Shown: positions 33,701 to 44,307 of the stretch, piece by piece
Layout: each line of letters opens with the position of its first letter
How positions within the stretch are numbered: the stretch's first letter is position 1
NCBI GenBank assembly: GCA_941918925.1
Contig: OW799236.1
Location: forward strand, 88,965,716-89,029,715
Direction: 5' to 3'
Source: Phyto melanocephala
Lineage: Eukaryota > Arthropoda > Insecta > Diptera > Rhinophoridae
Length of the DNA: 64,000 nucleotides
Translations under genes and position numbers: made by a program
The notes under the pieces: model-generated
Told to the model about the DNA's origin: nothing
Seen by the model: the letters and a program-made list of their open reading frames with translations, nothing else
Databases searched by the model: none

Positions 33701-36700
33701 ATTTAGTTAACGTATTAAGAAAACACATTTAATTATACCAGTATTGATCAGATATTGACATTGAAACACAGAGTTGGGCTTATTTCATTGAATTTATAAT
33801 GCATTATCGTTTGCATTACAACTAAACGACTTAGCATAAATGTAGCAATGTTGAAGCCACCACTAGTGGCAGATGGAAATAATTAACCATTTCATCAAAA
33901 GATTTTAGTGGTAGTGAAAATCGCACTAAATTTCCACTACCACTGAATACCAGGGACGGTTATGCACTATTTTTTCGACTACTACTAAAAGTAGTAGAAA
34001 ATTAAGTTCAATGCAAAAAAACAAACTCCGCATAAAGAACACCCTCTTTATTATTTTCCTTTCTATGAAGCATCTAATATCGTTGGGTACTGCCAGATTG
34101 ACAATTGAAGGAAGTCCTTCGAAAGGCACCGATGAAGCATGGTAATTCAACAATCGATTTGAAAAGCTAATAATTTATCCTAGAGTTGGGTAAATCGTTA
34201 ACTTAAGTTCGTTTTTGCCAACAACTTAGTTCGTTTTTTGCACAAACCACAATATAATTTTATAGGCGTTCGTGAAAAGAACGACCGAGGTTGTTGGCAA
34301 TTTGTGCCCAGCCTTAATTTATTAAAGACTTTATCGGATCAGCCTTCACTTAAAGATTATGTTGATCTAGGCATTACTCTAAGTTATTGTCTATTAAAGA
34401 AAAATTAAGTCTTTTGGAACGGAATCAAATTCAGCTAGTTTTCTTGAACGTTTTGTGATTTATGGTGGTGCCAAAGGTAACAATATTTCTTAAAAATTTC
34501 ATATTTAATATGAAAATTGCGTAACACAAACAAAAAAAAGCCAAAAACGATCCGTATGGTTTACCATTTCCCCACGAATAGACTAATTAACAAGCAAGTC
34601 TTGGGAATGATTGATATTTATTATCAAAATTTGTGTTGTCTGAGAAATTTGTTTCGTAAATTACATCCACTTTTTGGTCGTTATGATCGACCCACCAAAA
34701 AGTATATACTAAATTTCGCACCAATTTCACTTTACTGCACATTAATCTATCAACCCATAGGCGAAGAAAATATTTCTGCTATATCGGCCAGTGTTGATAA
34801 AGATCGCGATATGTCAATTCGTCGCCATTGTCTTGTAATGGGCTTGTATAACAGTCAGAAGCCTTTTTCTTACATGCCCCACGACACGTGATGCCTATTT
34901 ACAGCCAAGTTTAGTGAGTATTTAATCTAATGTTTTGTAACAGTCCATTGGACGCCAATATCATGCGATTAGACCTCACTAGAATATTTTTAATGTGGAT
35001 ACCGGTCGAAATGCTGGAAATATGACAAAATTAAAGCTCACGAAAGCACCACCTACATGCCACATTTACATGAAATAATCTAAAAAAAAGTAAATGTCTG
35101 GCATTTTTTTATCGCCCCAAAATAAATATTTTATTCACTTTTGCAAATTTTCTGTGTTTCTTTTTAGTTTTCATATTACCATGCTATTAATTTGCACACT
35201 ATTGTATATACATAGATTGAAACACTTTTAAATGTGATAATAAATAAATTTAATTTCTTTTAAGTCTTTCTATAGTTAATATAATCATTAATATTTCTTT
35301 GAAAGGTCGGGTCAAATTGTTCATATGATTTAGTGATAATGCTTAATGTGCAGCTGTATTAGACTGACCATAAATTGATAGTGAACAAATAAATATTTTG
35401 ATTTCGAAAGTAAGTGCAATTAAAAACAATAGTGCTATATTTGGTTATGGCGAATTTTATAAACCCTTCACACACTTTATACCATCATAAAATTACCATA
35501 ACTAAGAATTAAAACAAGATTCTCTGTAAATGTTGTAACAGGTACATATTTGTGTTTTGCTCTTTCTTTTGATCAATTTTATTGTTATTTTATCTATCGA
35601 AATATTCACTTTTTAGTTATTAACCCTCTGTAATAAAACTATAAAAATATAACCCGTTTTCTGTACCTAAAATTTTAGTTTTTGGTTAATTCAAAGATAC
35701 AAAAACATATTATATTATTAATGAACTTTGATCCCTTAACTTTTGCACAAAAAAATTTTTTTTAAAAACAAAGTGAATGCAATTAACAGTTAAATTGAAG
35801 AAAAATCAAACGCTATGTATTTATTATTAAAGAGAATATTAAAAAGAAATATTTTTAATATATAGCAAATATGCAACTTTTTCGATAAGAAAACGATACT
35901 AAAGCGGTATTATTAAATGCTCCGAAATATGAAACTTTTTGGATAAGAAAACACTACTAAGGCGATATCATAAAAATACAATAAGATTTGAAACTAAGAA
36001 AGTCACTAAATAGTCTCATCTAATAAGTACGTTTCTTCACGAATTCGATGATTTTCAACTTCCTGCCGTAACTTTGAAGTCCCTTTTTGGAAAGAAATTG
36101 TTTAAAGGGTATACGCAATAAACGCTGCAAGAATTTCAATAGAAGCTGCAAAATCTGATTTTGTTTTGGGTAAAAAACAGTGTCAAACGTGTTGTTATGC
36201 TCATATATCAGCTTGTGATGAACCCACATAACTGATTTTCAATAGCGAATTTCTCGAAAGCATATTTAATAAATTGATGTCATATATGAGTCTGAAGTAT
36301 ACTCGGGGGTTTTACAAAGTTGATATCAATGTAAACACGGACAGACAGACTTAACTATCTATAAGAATTTAGAATATACATACATACTATATAGGGTCTA
36401 GAATGAATACTGTGGAAGTTACAAATGGAATAACAAACTTTGACACCCTCGTGCGAAGGGTATAAAAATAATAAAAAGTGAAGTGAACTAAGTTTGCAGA
36501 TGAACCAAAATTAGTGTAGTTTTAATTGTATTAGAATTAGAAAATATATTTATAATGTAGTTTTAAAAAATTGCTTGAATTTTTTTTCACACAAAACCGT
36601 TTATCATTTCAAGTTCCTTTCATCCATATATTTATACATTAGCATGTGCAAAAAATAAAAGCATTTTTAACAAAATTTTGTTGTATATTATAGATCGGTT

Positions 36701-39230
36701 ATTCCATTAGAAAAAACTACTAAAGATACTAGTTCTTTACACGCAAAGAAAAACCATGGTTACGACATGATCACGACGGTCATATTATAGTTTCTATAAC
36801 AATATTTGGTTGTCGAAAACAAGTAATAGTTATTTTTGTTTGATTTCATCATATATTTGGTCACGATAATCAAGCATTTCTTTGAATTGTATCATTAAAA
36901 ACAAGGCATATTTATTCATCAGGTAATTGCAGTTCGGAGAGAATTTTTTGTTTATATTTTTTATATATGAAGTTTGACATTTGAAATAAATTAGAAAAGA
37001 GAGAAAATTGTTTTTTATTTATGCATTTTGACAGCAGAAATTAAAAGTAAGTGTTGAAAAAAATAATCAGCTGGCGAATCAAGAGTACCTGATGAATAAA
37101 TATGCCTTGATTAAAAATTTTAAAATAATCATTAAAAAATAGGTGAGACAACAGTATGATTACAAAGCACTCCAGCTATAATTTTTTTTTTTTTAAATTT
37201 GATTTCAACTGTTCTTCTTCTTGCTGAATAAATTTTTATTATTTTAAAAGTTTAAGATGTCAAAGAAATGAACAAACATTTTGAAAAATTAAAGAAAATT
37301 TAAAAATAAAGAAAAAATGTAAAAAAATATTGGTACAAAAATTTATATAAAAATTGTAGTCATATACATACATATATGATTATTGAATGATACATAATAA
37401 TAATATTTGATTTTTATTTAAGCTTGAGGTCAACTTTTTTGTTTTTTTTTTATAAAAAATTATTTATAATTATTATTTTTAATTATTTATTTTTTATAAA
37501 AAAACAAAAAAGTTGATCTCAAGCTTAAATAAAAATTAAAAAAGATCAAGAAATTTAGACGATATATTTAAACATAATAATGATAGCTGGTAACCATTAT
37601 ATGTTTTAAGCATAATCAATCATTATTCAATCATAGTATGTTGCTCTTTGATTATGGTTACCACAACCATATTTTTTCTTTGCGTGTAGCTTAAAAAAAT
37701 TCTATGAAATAGACCAGTCGCTTTGACATGAAATGGGTAAATTAACGCTTTTTGTGTACCATGTGGCAGATCATTGTACTAACCTAAGTAAGCATGTCTG
37801 CTTTTAATACCTTTTACCTGTGGTGCACAAGGGTAATTGTAATTTCTACAATTTACATTTTCGACCCCATAAAGTATATATTTTCTAAAAGCTTATGAAT
37901 AAAGGAGCCGATTAAGCCCTGATCAACTTTTAAAAGCAACCATATGTTTCCCAGATATGTGCATGGTATGAATCTTTTGGAAATATCCGGGAATGAATCG
38001 CTATTCAAATTAAGCACAATCGCCTTATAACTTTCTGAGATATAAGCAAGTAAACGCGACTGCCTCTGTAATTTCCCATATTTTTAGCACCAAAATTAAA
38101 AATTTTCAGCCGTAGAATATTTTGCTTATTTTTGTAGATATAATATGCCTCCAGAGATATTCGTAAAAATTTTTCGGTAAAGTTATAGGCAAACATTTTT
38201 TTTAATATATATTCCAAAAATTTACAAAAGAAAATATTTTTTTTTTCAGCTTCTAGACAACCGAGAGAGTCAATATTGGTATCATCTGAATGGACTTGAC
38301 TAGCGCAATATAGGGCACTATAAAAATATTAAAATTTATGCTGGCCGCCACTACAAAATGGCGGACAATAAATTTATATATGGGTCAAATTTGGTATTTT
38401 AAAATATAATTTCTGGAACACCCTCAATATTGGTATCAAATGAAAGGCCTTGACCAATAGAATACAGTAAGTTATTAAAAAATGTAAAATCAAAGATGGC
38501 TTCTAAAACCAAAATGGTGCATACATTTTTTTTAACCCCATTAATAAGCCCATATCGCTTGACTAGTAGAATAAAGTTAACTACGTAAAAATTCAAAATC
38601 AAGGATGGCGTTGGAAATAATAAGGATAAATGGCATATAACATGAAGTATAGACTTAGCTACGATGTGGGATACCTATGTACATGATGGTGAAGGGTATT
38701 ATCAGATTAGGCACGGCCGAATATAGCACTCTTACTTGTTTTTATTTTTAATTGTCATAATGTCATAATTTTTTAAAATTTTAAAATAACAAAACGCTAG
38801 ATCATTGAAAAATTTTTGAAATTTTTGGTAATTAGGACAGGATGCCATATAGCACGCTATTTGAGTTTACAAAAACAAAAAAGGCAACTTTTTTCTAATT
38901 AGTTATAATAATAATTGCTATAATAATAATTGTGGTTTTATATACCATTTTAAACTATTCGAATAATATATCCTACTTTCATATACTTACATATGTACAT
39001 ATGTATGTATGTACATATGTATGTGACAAATAACAAACATTATCCATATTCTTTAGTGAGTACTTACCACTTGATTCCATAATAAAGTACATTGAGAAGA
39101 CATCTAAGCGAAAGGCCAGAGCCAGACCAGCATAAATAAAATCACTGGGATTGGCCCAATAACCACGTTTGGTATCGGGTAAAAATGGACTGCGTCCACT
39201 TTCATACGATGACTCGTACACCATTTTCAA
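24476..39230 (-). CDS. Gene C: complete divergent SLC6-like transporter, ten exons, ~598 aa
   Basis: Exons 39068-39230, 33371-33505, 33100-33269, 30533-30627, 30256-30391, 29792-30119, 29572-29720, 25433-25561, 25166-25372, 24476-24760. All junctions have GT-AG sites and the joined frame stays open to the stop at 24476: 598 residues from the ATG at 39230, 596 from the one at 39224. Twelve membrane helices can be followed. Recognisable SLC6 landmarks are PTLPWSC...LCN (outer-loop Cys pair), GPGWGLFITLSSFNKF (TM6), DEFVTLR (inner loop before TM9), LWIYGRVRFQRDIEFMI (TM10) and a C-tail RPTDWYPV. The TM1 sodium motif and the TM8 LGLDSQ motif are missing. It resembles the tandem orphan SLC6 group of Drosophila (CG13793-CG13796 type; recalled, not searched). 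Introns 1, 3 and 7 are swollen by transposons. A second last exon lies 0.8 kb downstream. Substrate unknown; sodium-independent transport or a non-transport role is possible. Confidence 0.9.
25166..25372 (-). CDS. Gene C exon 9 (TM10, TM11)
   Basis: Encodes the TM10 region ending LWIYGRVRFQRDIEFMINER, matching the SLC6 pattern WxYGxxRFxxDIxxMI, then TM11. 207 nt, symmetric phase 0, donor TTG|GTAAGT, so it can splice to either of two downstream last exons. Confidence 0.9.
25433..25561 (-). CDS. Gene C exon 8 (inner loop 4, TM9)
   Basis: Encodes IIQLYTILTTIFDEFVTLRE; DEFxxLR is the conserved SLC6 inner loop before TM9. 129 nt, symmetric phase 0. The next intron is only 60 nt. Confidence 0.9.
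25609..26374 (-). mobile_element. Helentron/DINE-1-like element, hairpin end damaged
   Basis: Minus orientation from GTGTGAAGGGTATA (26374) to TGTGCCGAATCTTG; half of the hairpin is lost. Gene C intron 7, 48 bp beyond exon 8. Confidence 0.7.
26526..28450 (-). mobile_element. Decayed LINE relic, same family as 3093-8566
   Basis: On the minus strand, 28190-27840 encodes a degraded copy of the ORF2 C-terminus (SKTIPRRLTSEETDHRELQT, VRMGLSDGTTCKA) and 28390-28210 the RNase H motif HHG...EKVEKLSKMG. The LINE 3' end is seen at 26526-26590 (AGGTTGGGTT, AAAAGCCCGAACC). About 1.2 kb between them is a later insertion that includes the hAT MITE at 27220-27428. Frames are broken. It lies in gene C intron 7. 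Confidence 0.8.
27220..27428. mobile_element. hAT-type MITE, 209 bp, 8-bp target duplication
   Basis: Starts CAAGGCATATTAATTCATCA and ends with the inverted form (...CCTTG at 27428). Flanked by a perfect 8-bp repeat ACTAGCAC (27212-27219 and 27429-27436). Nested in a LINE relic within gene C intron 7. Confidence 0.9.
29572..29720 (-). CDS. Gene C exon 7 (outer loop 4, TM8)
   Basis: Encodes VEHVWILYLSSGSVMSHMTW then TM8 WSILFFFMLFLAAMLLI. Canonical SLC6 TM8 has LGLDSQF here; that block is absent. 149 nt, phase 1 in, 0 out. The following 4-kb intron contains a LINE relic, a hAT MITE and a Helentron. Confidence 0.88.
29792..30119 (-). CDS. Gene C exon 6 (TM5-TM7)
   Basis: 328 nt. Carries IRFSFLAGAGHAY (TM5 end), VPTW, and TAFGPGWGLFITLSSFNKF (TM6), then TM7 GLGQMFIIVGLDLLV. 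Acceptor CTTACAG, donor AATG|GTAAGA. Confidence 0.92.
30256..30391 (-). CDS. Gene C exon 5 (TM4)
   Basis: Encodes FSMSWQLILCAILVWVIVIL (TM4) and KFFDTER. 136 nt, acceptor TTACAG, donor GTAAGT, phase 0 out. Confidence 0.88.
30533..30627 (-). CDS. Gene C exon 4 (outer loop 2)
   Basis: Begins LCNLHIQNETEANNSSSS: the second loop Cys and two N-glycosylation sequons (NET, NSS). 95 nt, acceptor TTCTAG, donor AA|GTAAGT. Confidence 0.85.
30958..32046. mobile_element. Larger hAT-type element with the same termini
   Basis: Ends CAAGGCATATTCATAC / GTATGAATATGCCTTG. 8-bp flanks GAGTTTAC (30950-30957) and GAGATTAC (32047-32054) differ at one base. Contains a Helentron-like copy (31206-31935). No transposase seen. 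Gene C intron 3. Confidence 0.75.
31206..31935 (+). mobile_element. Helentron-like element nested in a hAT element
   Basis: 5' TATACCCTTCATAGTGGGTG, 3' GGTGAAGGGTATTATCAGAT with hairpin lost. Contains a piece of the 121-bp-unit Helitron. Confidence 0.6.
32055..33099. other. Gene C intron 3 remainder, nothing recognised
   Basis: AT-rich, no repeat ends. The same applies to 28460-29571 (intron 7), 32-39 kb parts not listed separately, and 26590-27219, which is probably one more unclassified insertion in the LINE relic. Confidence 0.35.
33100..33269 (-). CDS. Gene C exon 3 (TM3, outer loop 2 start)
   Basis: TM3 followed by FASMQPTLPWSCEGFKKW and a glycosylation sequon NLT. 170 nt, acceptor TTAACAG, donor AAT|GTAAGA, phase 0 out. 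The intron that follows is 2.5 kb and holds a hAT-type element with a Helentron inside it. Confidence 0.9.
33371..33505 (-). CDS. Gene C exon 2 (TM2)
   Basis: Encodes VPIYLFSLFIYIIPLIVIQS and FLGQFSSSGF, aligned with SLC6 TM2. 135 nt, acceptor TTTACAG, donor AAAG|GTTCGT, phase 1 on both sides. Confidence 0.88.
34300..34900 (+). pseudogene. Possible processed pseudogene, unidentified (hyccin/FAM126-like?)
   Basis: An intronless stretch with coding-like codon use in shifting frames; the longest frame (34517-34891) reads RPTKKYILNFAPISLYCTLI ... HCLVMGLYNSQKPFSY. The order 'F-x-P-x-L-I-Y ... L-x-x-G-x-Y-N' is reminiscent of the hyccin family, but this is from memory and weak. Surrounding 33510-34300 and 34900-35420 show nothing. 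Confidence 0.25.
35422..36465 (-). mobile_element. Decayed Helentron-like element
   Basis: Left end AACAATAGTGCTATATTTGG with a broken hairpin; right end GTGCGAAGGGTATA. Long diverged interior. Gene C intron 1. Confidence 0.5.
36901..37109. mobile_element. hAT-type MITE, 209 bp, second copy
   Basis: Same length and termini as 27220-27428 (CAAGGCATATTTATTCATCA...). 8-bp repeat ATTAAAAA at 36893-36900 and 37110-37117. Inserted in a TA-target MITE. Confidence 0.9.
37411..37535. repeat. AT-rich hairpin with ~38-bp arms inside a MITE
   Basis: TTTTTATTTAAGCTTGAGGT and its inverse (one mismatch in that stretch) close on a T/A-rich loop. Absent from the other copies of the host MITE. Confidence 0.65.
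37806..38740 (+). mobile_element. Helentron-like element
   Basis: Starts ATACCTTTTACCTGTGGTGC, ends GGCACGGCCGAATATAGCAC then TCTTACTTG. Interior GGCCGCCACTACAAAATGGC shared with 16456-17895. Gene C intron 1, near exon 1. Confidence 0.68.
39068..39230 (-). CDS. Gene C exon 1 (start, TM1)
   Basis: Two in-frame ATGs (39230 and 39224) precede YESSYESGRSPFLPD. TM1 is DFIYAGLALAFRLDVFSM and lacks the sodium-site GLGN and the WRFPY block. Donor G|GTAAGT. Intron 1 is 5.5 kb. Confidence 0.88.
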
Positions 39231-39976
39231 AACTCAAAATTTTATTTATTTTTTTTCAAATCATACGCAAAAACAAACCAAAATGTAAGTATGTTTGTAT
39301 TGTAAGTAAAATTATTTCTAATGCACAATTTTTTTAATTAATTTATTTTTTTTTTCTCAGTTTTTATCTACAATTGTTTTGTATGAACTTGACATTGAAT
39401 TTCAAAATTATGAACAGGAAAATTCATAACAAAAACAATGTAAGTATGTAATTAAAGCAAATCTTTTGTATGAATGTACGTTTGTATTTGCATACATACA
39501 TATGTGCAGTAATATTTTTTTTATGTGATAAAGTACTTGATACCTCCTATCGTTGTCGTTTTATGCACTTTTCCGTTTTTTTTCTACTTTCGAATAACTA
39601 CTATGTATTATTTTTTAAAAATCTATTTTTAAGAATTTTATTAAATTCTTTGTTAATTTTCTATTAAAAATATTAACTTGTTCTAATTAGTAGAAGCTTT
39701 GACAAACGACTAATAAGTAACGATAAATTTCAAATTAAAAACACTCTTTTGCGATGCAATTTAAATACTAACGGACATAAACTTAGTATTTACACACGGC
39801 CAAACAAAACAATTATATTTTTTTAATTTTTGTTTGTATCTCAGCTCTCTCTCTCTCGTTTTTATTATAAAAAAAAAAACATTTTGACTAGAAACAACAA
39901 TTTGTAGCAATAGTACTTTTTGTGGTACAATTAAGGTTTTGGTGTTTATTTATTGAATAAAATCTGTTACTTTTTT

Positions 39977-40730
39977 TATACCCTTCACCTGTGGTGCACA
40001 AGTGTATATATAGCTTTGTCATTCCGTTTGTAATTTCTACAATTTTCATTTCCGACCCCATAAAGTATATATTTTCTGAAAGCTTATGAATAGGGGAGTC
40101 AATTAAGCCCTGACCGTCTGTCCGTCTGTCCGTGTGTTGGTTGAAATCAACTTTTAGAAGCAACTATATGTTCCTCAGATCTGTACATGGTATCAATCTC
40201 TTGCAAATATCCAGGAATGAATCGCTATTGAAATTCAGCACAATCGCCCCATAACTTTCTGAGATATGAGCAAAAAACCACGACCACCTCGTTTTTTTTC
40301 ACAATTACAACAACAACATACATACATACATACATACAGACATGTAAAAAACATACCAAACAAAATAAATTACAAAAAAAAAAAATATTAAAAATAAGAA
40401 AAAAATAATAAAAAAAAACTACAAAAAAAAATTTAAAAAAAATTTAAAAAAAAATTTAAAAAAATTTTTTAAAAATTTTTCTAAAAAAATTTTTTAAAAA
40501 AATTTTAAAAAAATATAAAAAAAAATAATAAAATATAAATAATATATTAAATAAAATAAAATAAAATTTTTTTGGCTCAGCTGGGATTCGATGCCACATT
40601 TATTCTAACGTGTACGTATGCACGTATTTTATATGGGATGAATGGTGATACAAACAATTGTTATTGCATGACTACACGTTGTGAAGGGTATATAAGATTC
40701 GGCACGGCCGAATATAGCACTGTTACTTGT
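39977..40730 (+). mobile_element. Helentron/DINE-1-like element
   Basis: TATACCCTTCACCTGTGGTG to GGCACGGCCGAATATAGCAC and TTACTTG. Near-identical inverted copy at 43272-44014. Just upstream of gene C. Confidence 0.78.
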
Positions 40731-40987
40731 TTTTATTAGAAAATGTTTAAGTTTATTTAGAAATGGTTTCAATTTATTTCAAATTCTGCTTATCACTTAT
40801 TTTTTAGAAAAAAAAAATTAAATAATTTATATTTAATGAGAATAAATACTTTACTGGTTCTATATAGCATCGCCAACTACCTGGGCGTCAAATACAAGTA
40901 GGAAAGTGGGGTTCAGGAAGCAAGAGATACCTCCAACACCCTCACTTGGAAACCAGCATGGTCCATTGTATTCCCTTTAATAGAAGA

Positions 40988-41900
40988 ACAAGTAAGAGCG
41001 CTATATTCGGCCGTGCCGAATCTTATATACCCTTCACAACGTGTAGTCATGCAATAACAGTAGTTTGTATCACCATTCATCTCATATGAAATACGTACAT
41101 ACATATAAAAAATATACATATATAAAAAACATCCCATTGTAAAATTATAAATTTACGTATGTATGTTAAAAAAAAAAATAAAAAAAAAATTTTTAAAAAA
41201 AAATTTTAAAAAAAAATTTTAAAAAAAATTAAAAAAAAAAAAATTAAAAAAAAAAATTTTAAAAAAGTAATTAAAATATATATAATTAATATAAAACAAA
41301 AAAAAAAATAAAAAAAAAAATTAAAAAAAAAAAATAATAAAAATATAAATAATATATTAAATAAAAAATAAAAAAAAAATTAAAAAAAAAAATTAAAAAA
41401 AAAATTTTTAAAATATAAAAAAATTTTTTTTTTGGCTCAGCTGGGATTCGATCCCACGTTTACTTTAGCCAATATACAAGTTTGTATGTATGTATGTTGT
41501 TGTTGTAATGTTGTTTTTGTGAAAAAAAAATCGAGGTGGTCGTGGGTTTTTGCTCATATCTCAGTTGTTTATGTACCGATGTTTCTGATTTTCAATAGCG
41601 ATATACTCCCGAATATTTCTGATATTTTAATATCTCACCCGGGTCCAAGTGATGTCGGGGGGCTTCAAAAAGTTGATTTCAACATACACACGGACAGACG
41701 GTCAGACGGACAGACGGACAGACGGACAGACGGACAGACGGACAGACGGACAGACGGACAGACTGACAGAGCTTAATCGACTTCCCTATTCATAAGCTTT
41801 CAGAAAATATATACTTTATGGGGTCGGAAATGAAAATTGTAGAAATTTCACACGGAATGACAAACCTATATATACCCTTTTTCACTGTGTGAAGGGTATA
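40988..41900 (-). mobile_element. Helentron/DINE-1-like element with expanded 8-bp minisatellite
   Basis: AAGTAAGAGCGCTATATTCG with intact hairpin at the left, GTGTGAAGGGTATA at the right. At 41690-41766 about nine GACGGACA units. Confidence 0.78.
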
Positions 41901-42112
41901 AAAACCGAAATAAATAGAAGAAAGGATGAATAGAGAAAACAAATAGTACAAGAGAGAAATTAAAAAAAAGACTCGTTGGAAACCTATCGGGCCCTCATCG
42001 GTTCATAAGCCACCCGACCCCACTGATGAATCTAATGATATTCTACAGCTTGCACTCCGAGACATCACCCATATCATCGTGGAATCGTTTACCACCACTA
42101 GCCGTCAAAGAC

Positions 42113-42116
42113 ATAT

Positions 42117-42146
<30 letters not shown>
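42113..42146. repeat. (ATTT)n microsatellite
   Basis: About eight uninterrupted TTTA units. The ~150 bp before it (41960-42112) are GC-richer than the surroundings but carry no ORF I recognise. Confidence 0.8.
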
Positions 42147-42148
<2 letters not shown>

Positions 42149-42170
42149 AGTTTTGGTAACCTAGCCTCTA

Positions 42171-42892
42171 CACGCAAAGAAAAACCATGGTTACGACATG
42201 ATCACGACGGTCATATTATAGTTTCTATAACAATATTTGGTTGTCGAAAAGAAGTAATAGTTATTTTTGTTTCATTTCATCATATATTTTGTTACGATAA
42301 TCAAGCATTTGTTTGAATTGTATCATTTAATGTTTACTTTTTGTGAATATTTTAAAATGGTTATCATTTAAAAATAGTATTATTTAAAAAAATTATGACC
42401 ACAAGAATAACATTATAATCAAAAGCATTAAAAATTACAAATAATCATTAAATAACAGGTGAGACAACAATATGGTTACAAATTAATCAAGCTATGATTT
42501 CTTTTTAATAATAATTTAATTTCAACTGTTCTTCTTCTTGTTGAATAAATTTTTATTATTTTAAAAGTTTGAAATGTCAAAAACAGAACAAAAATTTTGA
42601 AAAATTAAAGAAAATTTACAAATAAACGAAAAAACGTAAAAAAATATTGGTATAAAAATTGCAATTAAATTGGTAAGTACAATCAATATGTGTATGTTAC
42701 AGAGAAAGACAATAATTTGCCTTAAAAAGCAAAGATTGTCGATTTCAATTGTAAAAGTATTGAATGATACTTTAATTAAACATAAAAATGATAACTGGTA
42801 ACCATTATATGTTTTAACCATAATCATACAATTCAATCATAGTAAGTTGCTCTTCGATTATTGTTAACACAACCATATTTTTTCTTTGCGTG
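42171..42892 (+). mobile_element. TA-target MITE copy 4
   Basis: 722 bp, ends CACGCAAAG/CTTTGCGTG, TA at 42169-42170 and 42893-42894. Uninterrupted, so the best type copy. A degraded left end of the family also follows the hAT element at 51715-51850. Confidence 0.85.
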
Positions 42893-43056
42893 TAGGCCAT
42901 AATCGGCAAAAATTCTACTAAAAAAAAAATATAAGTTGTGGTATATTTTTATTCGGCCTTTTTGAATATAAAAATGTTTGCTTGAGGCTAGCTTGATTTA
43001 TTTGATTAGAAAATTTTTGTAAAAAAAATTTTACAATCCTCTTTACTTAAAATATA

Positions 43057-44231
43057 ACGGCCTTATTCATAACTAAAAGTTAGTCACAGTTTATACACTG
43101 CGTACAACGAGCTGCTAACTAGAATGCCGATTAAGCTTGGCAGCTCATTGGCACAGAGTTTATATAATACTCCTCAAAATTGCAACCTTTTTTTGTATAT
43201 CATCCCTGATTTTGACATTTTTTGTTTTTTCATACATACTAACAATTTTTAAAACTTTAAAATAAAGTTAAACAAGTAACAGTGCTATATTCGGCCGTGC
43301 CGAATCTTATATACCCTTCACAACGTGTAGTCATGCAATAACAATTGTTTGTATCACCATTCATCCCATATAAAATACGTGCATACGTACACGTTAGTAT
43401 AAATGTGGCATCGAATCCCAGCTGAGCCAAAAAAATTTTATTTTATTTTATTTAATATATTATTTATATTTTATAATTTTTTTTTATATTTTTTTTAAAT
43501 TTTTTTAAAAAATTTTTTTAGAAAAATTTTTAAAAAATTCTTTTTAAATTTTTTTTTAAATTTTTTTTTGTAGTTTTTTTTATTATTTTTTTTTTAATTT
43601 TTAGTATTTTTTTTTTTGTAATTTTTTTTGTTTGGTATGTTTTTTACATGTATCTATGTATGTATGTTGTTGTTGTAATTGTGAAAAAAAATGAGGTGGT
43701 CGTGGTTTTTTGCTCATATCTCAGAAAGTAATTGGGCGATTGTGCTGAATTTCAATAGCGATTCATTCCTGGATCTTTCCAAGAGATTGATACCATATAC
43801 AGATCTGAGGAACATATAGTTGCTTCTAAAAGTTGATTTCAACCAACACACGGACAGACGGGCAGACGGACAGACGGTCAGGGCTTAATCGACTCCTCTA
43901 TTTATAAGCTTTCAGAAAATATATACTTTATGGGGTCGGAAATGAAAATTGTAGAAATTACAAACGGAATGACAAAGCTATATATACCCTTTTGCACCAC
44001 AGGTGAAGGGTATAAAAAATAAACGAATACTATATTTTTCGTGCACAAAAATTTTTATTAATTTCCTTATAAATTTTTTTTTGTCACAAAACAGCTGTTT
44101 TTCACAAGTCGGCAAACGCTTGGCAGCTCGTTAACAAGAGTTTAGCCAATCGTTAGCCAGAGTTTGGCATGTGTGTTATGAATAAATTTTATGCCAACTT
44201 TATGCCAACTTTTTGTTATGAATAAGGCCGT
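43057..44231. mobile_element. TIR element (ACGGCCTTATTCATAAC ends) split by a Helentron
   Basis: Perfect 17-bp inverted ends ACGGCCTTATTCATAAC. 9-bp flanks TAAAATATA (43048-43056) and AAAAATATA (44232-44240), one mismatch. About 430 bp of its own sequence after discounting the Helentron at 43272-44014. The 9-bp flank would fit a Mutator-like element, but no transposase is seen. Confidence 0.65.
43272..44014 (-). mobile_element. Helentron/DINE-1-like element nested in a TIR element
   Basis: Inverted twin of 39977-40730, including the same A-rich interior and TTTGGTATG block. Hairpin and TATACCC ends both present. Confidence 0.78.
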
Positions 44232-44307
44232 AAAAATATAATGTAATAAATTTTCATTATAAATTTAATTGGGTTTTCAAAATTTATATCTTTTTTGGGG
44301 AAAGACC

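Larger units (their letters stand above)
36740..37686 (+). mobile_element. TA-target MITE copy 3, carrying two later insertions
   Basis: Ends CACGCAAAG/CTTTGCGTG flanked by TA (36738-36739, 37687-37688). Interrupted by the hAT MITE at 36901-37109 and by an AT-rich hairpin at 37411-37535. Lies in gene C intron 1. Confidence 0.8.

Noticed and set aside
34517..34891. 124-aa frame as a functional gene
   Set aside because: Upstream and downstream similarity shifts frame and no promoter or splice context is visible; treated as a relic.
41690..41766. CRISPR-like array
   Set aside because: Contiguous 8-bp units without spacers; a minisatellite in a Helentron.
41432..41776. 114-aa frame, also at 45805-46128 and 50070-50363, starting MAQLGFD/MPQLGFD
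   Set aside because: The repeated frames are the inside of Helentron copies, including the GACGGACA minisatellite; no protein family, and antisense to the element's own direction.
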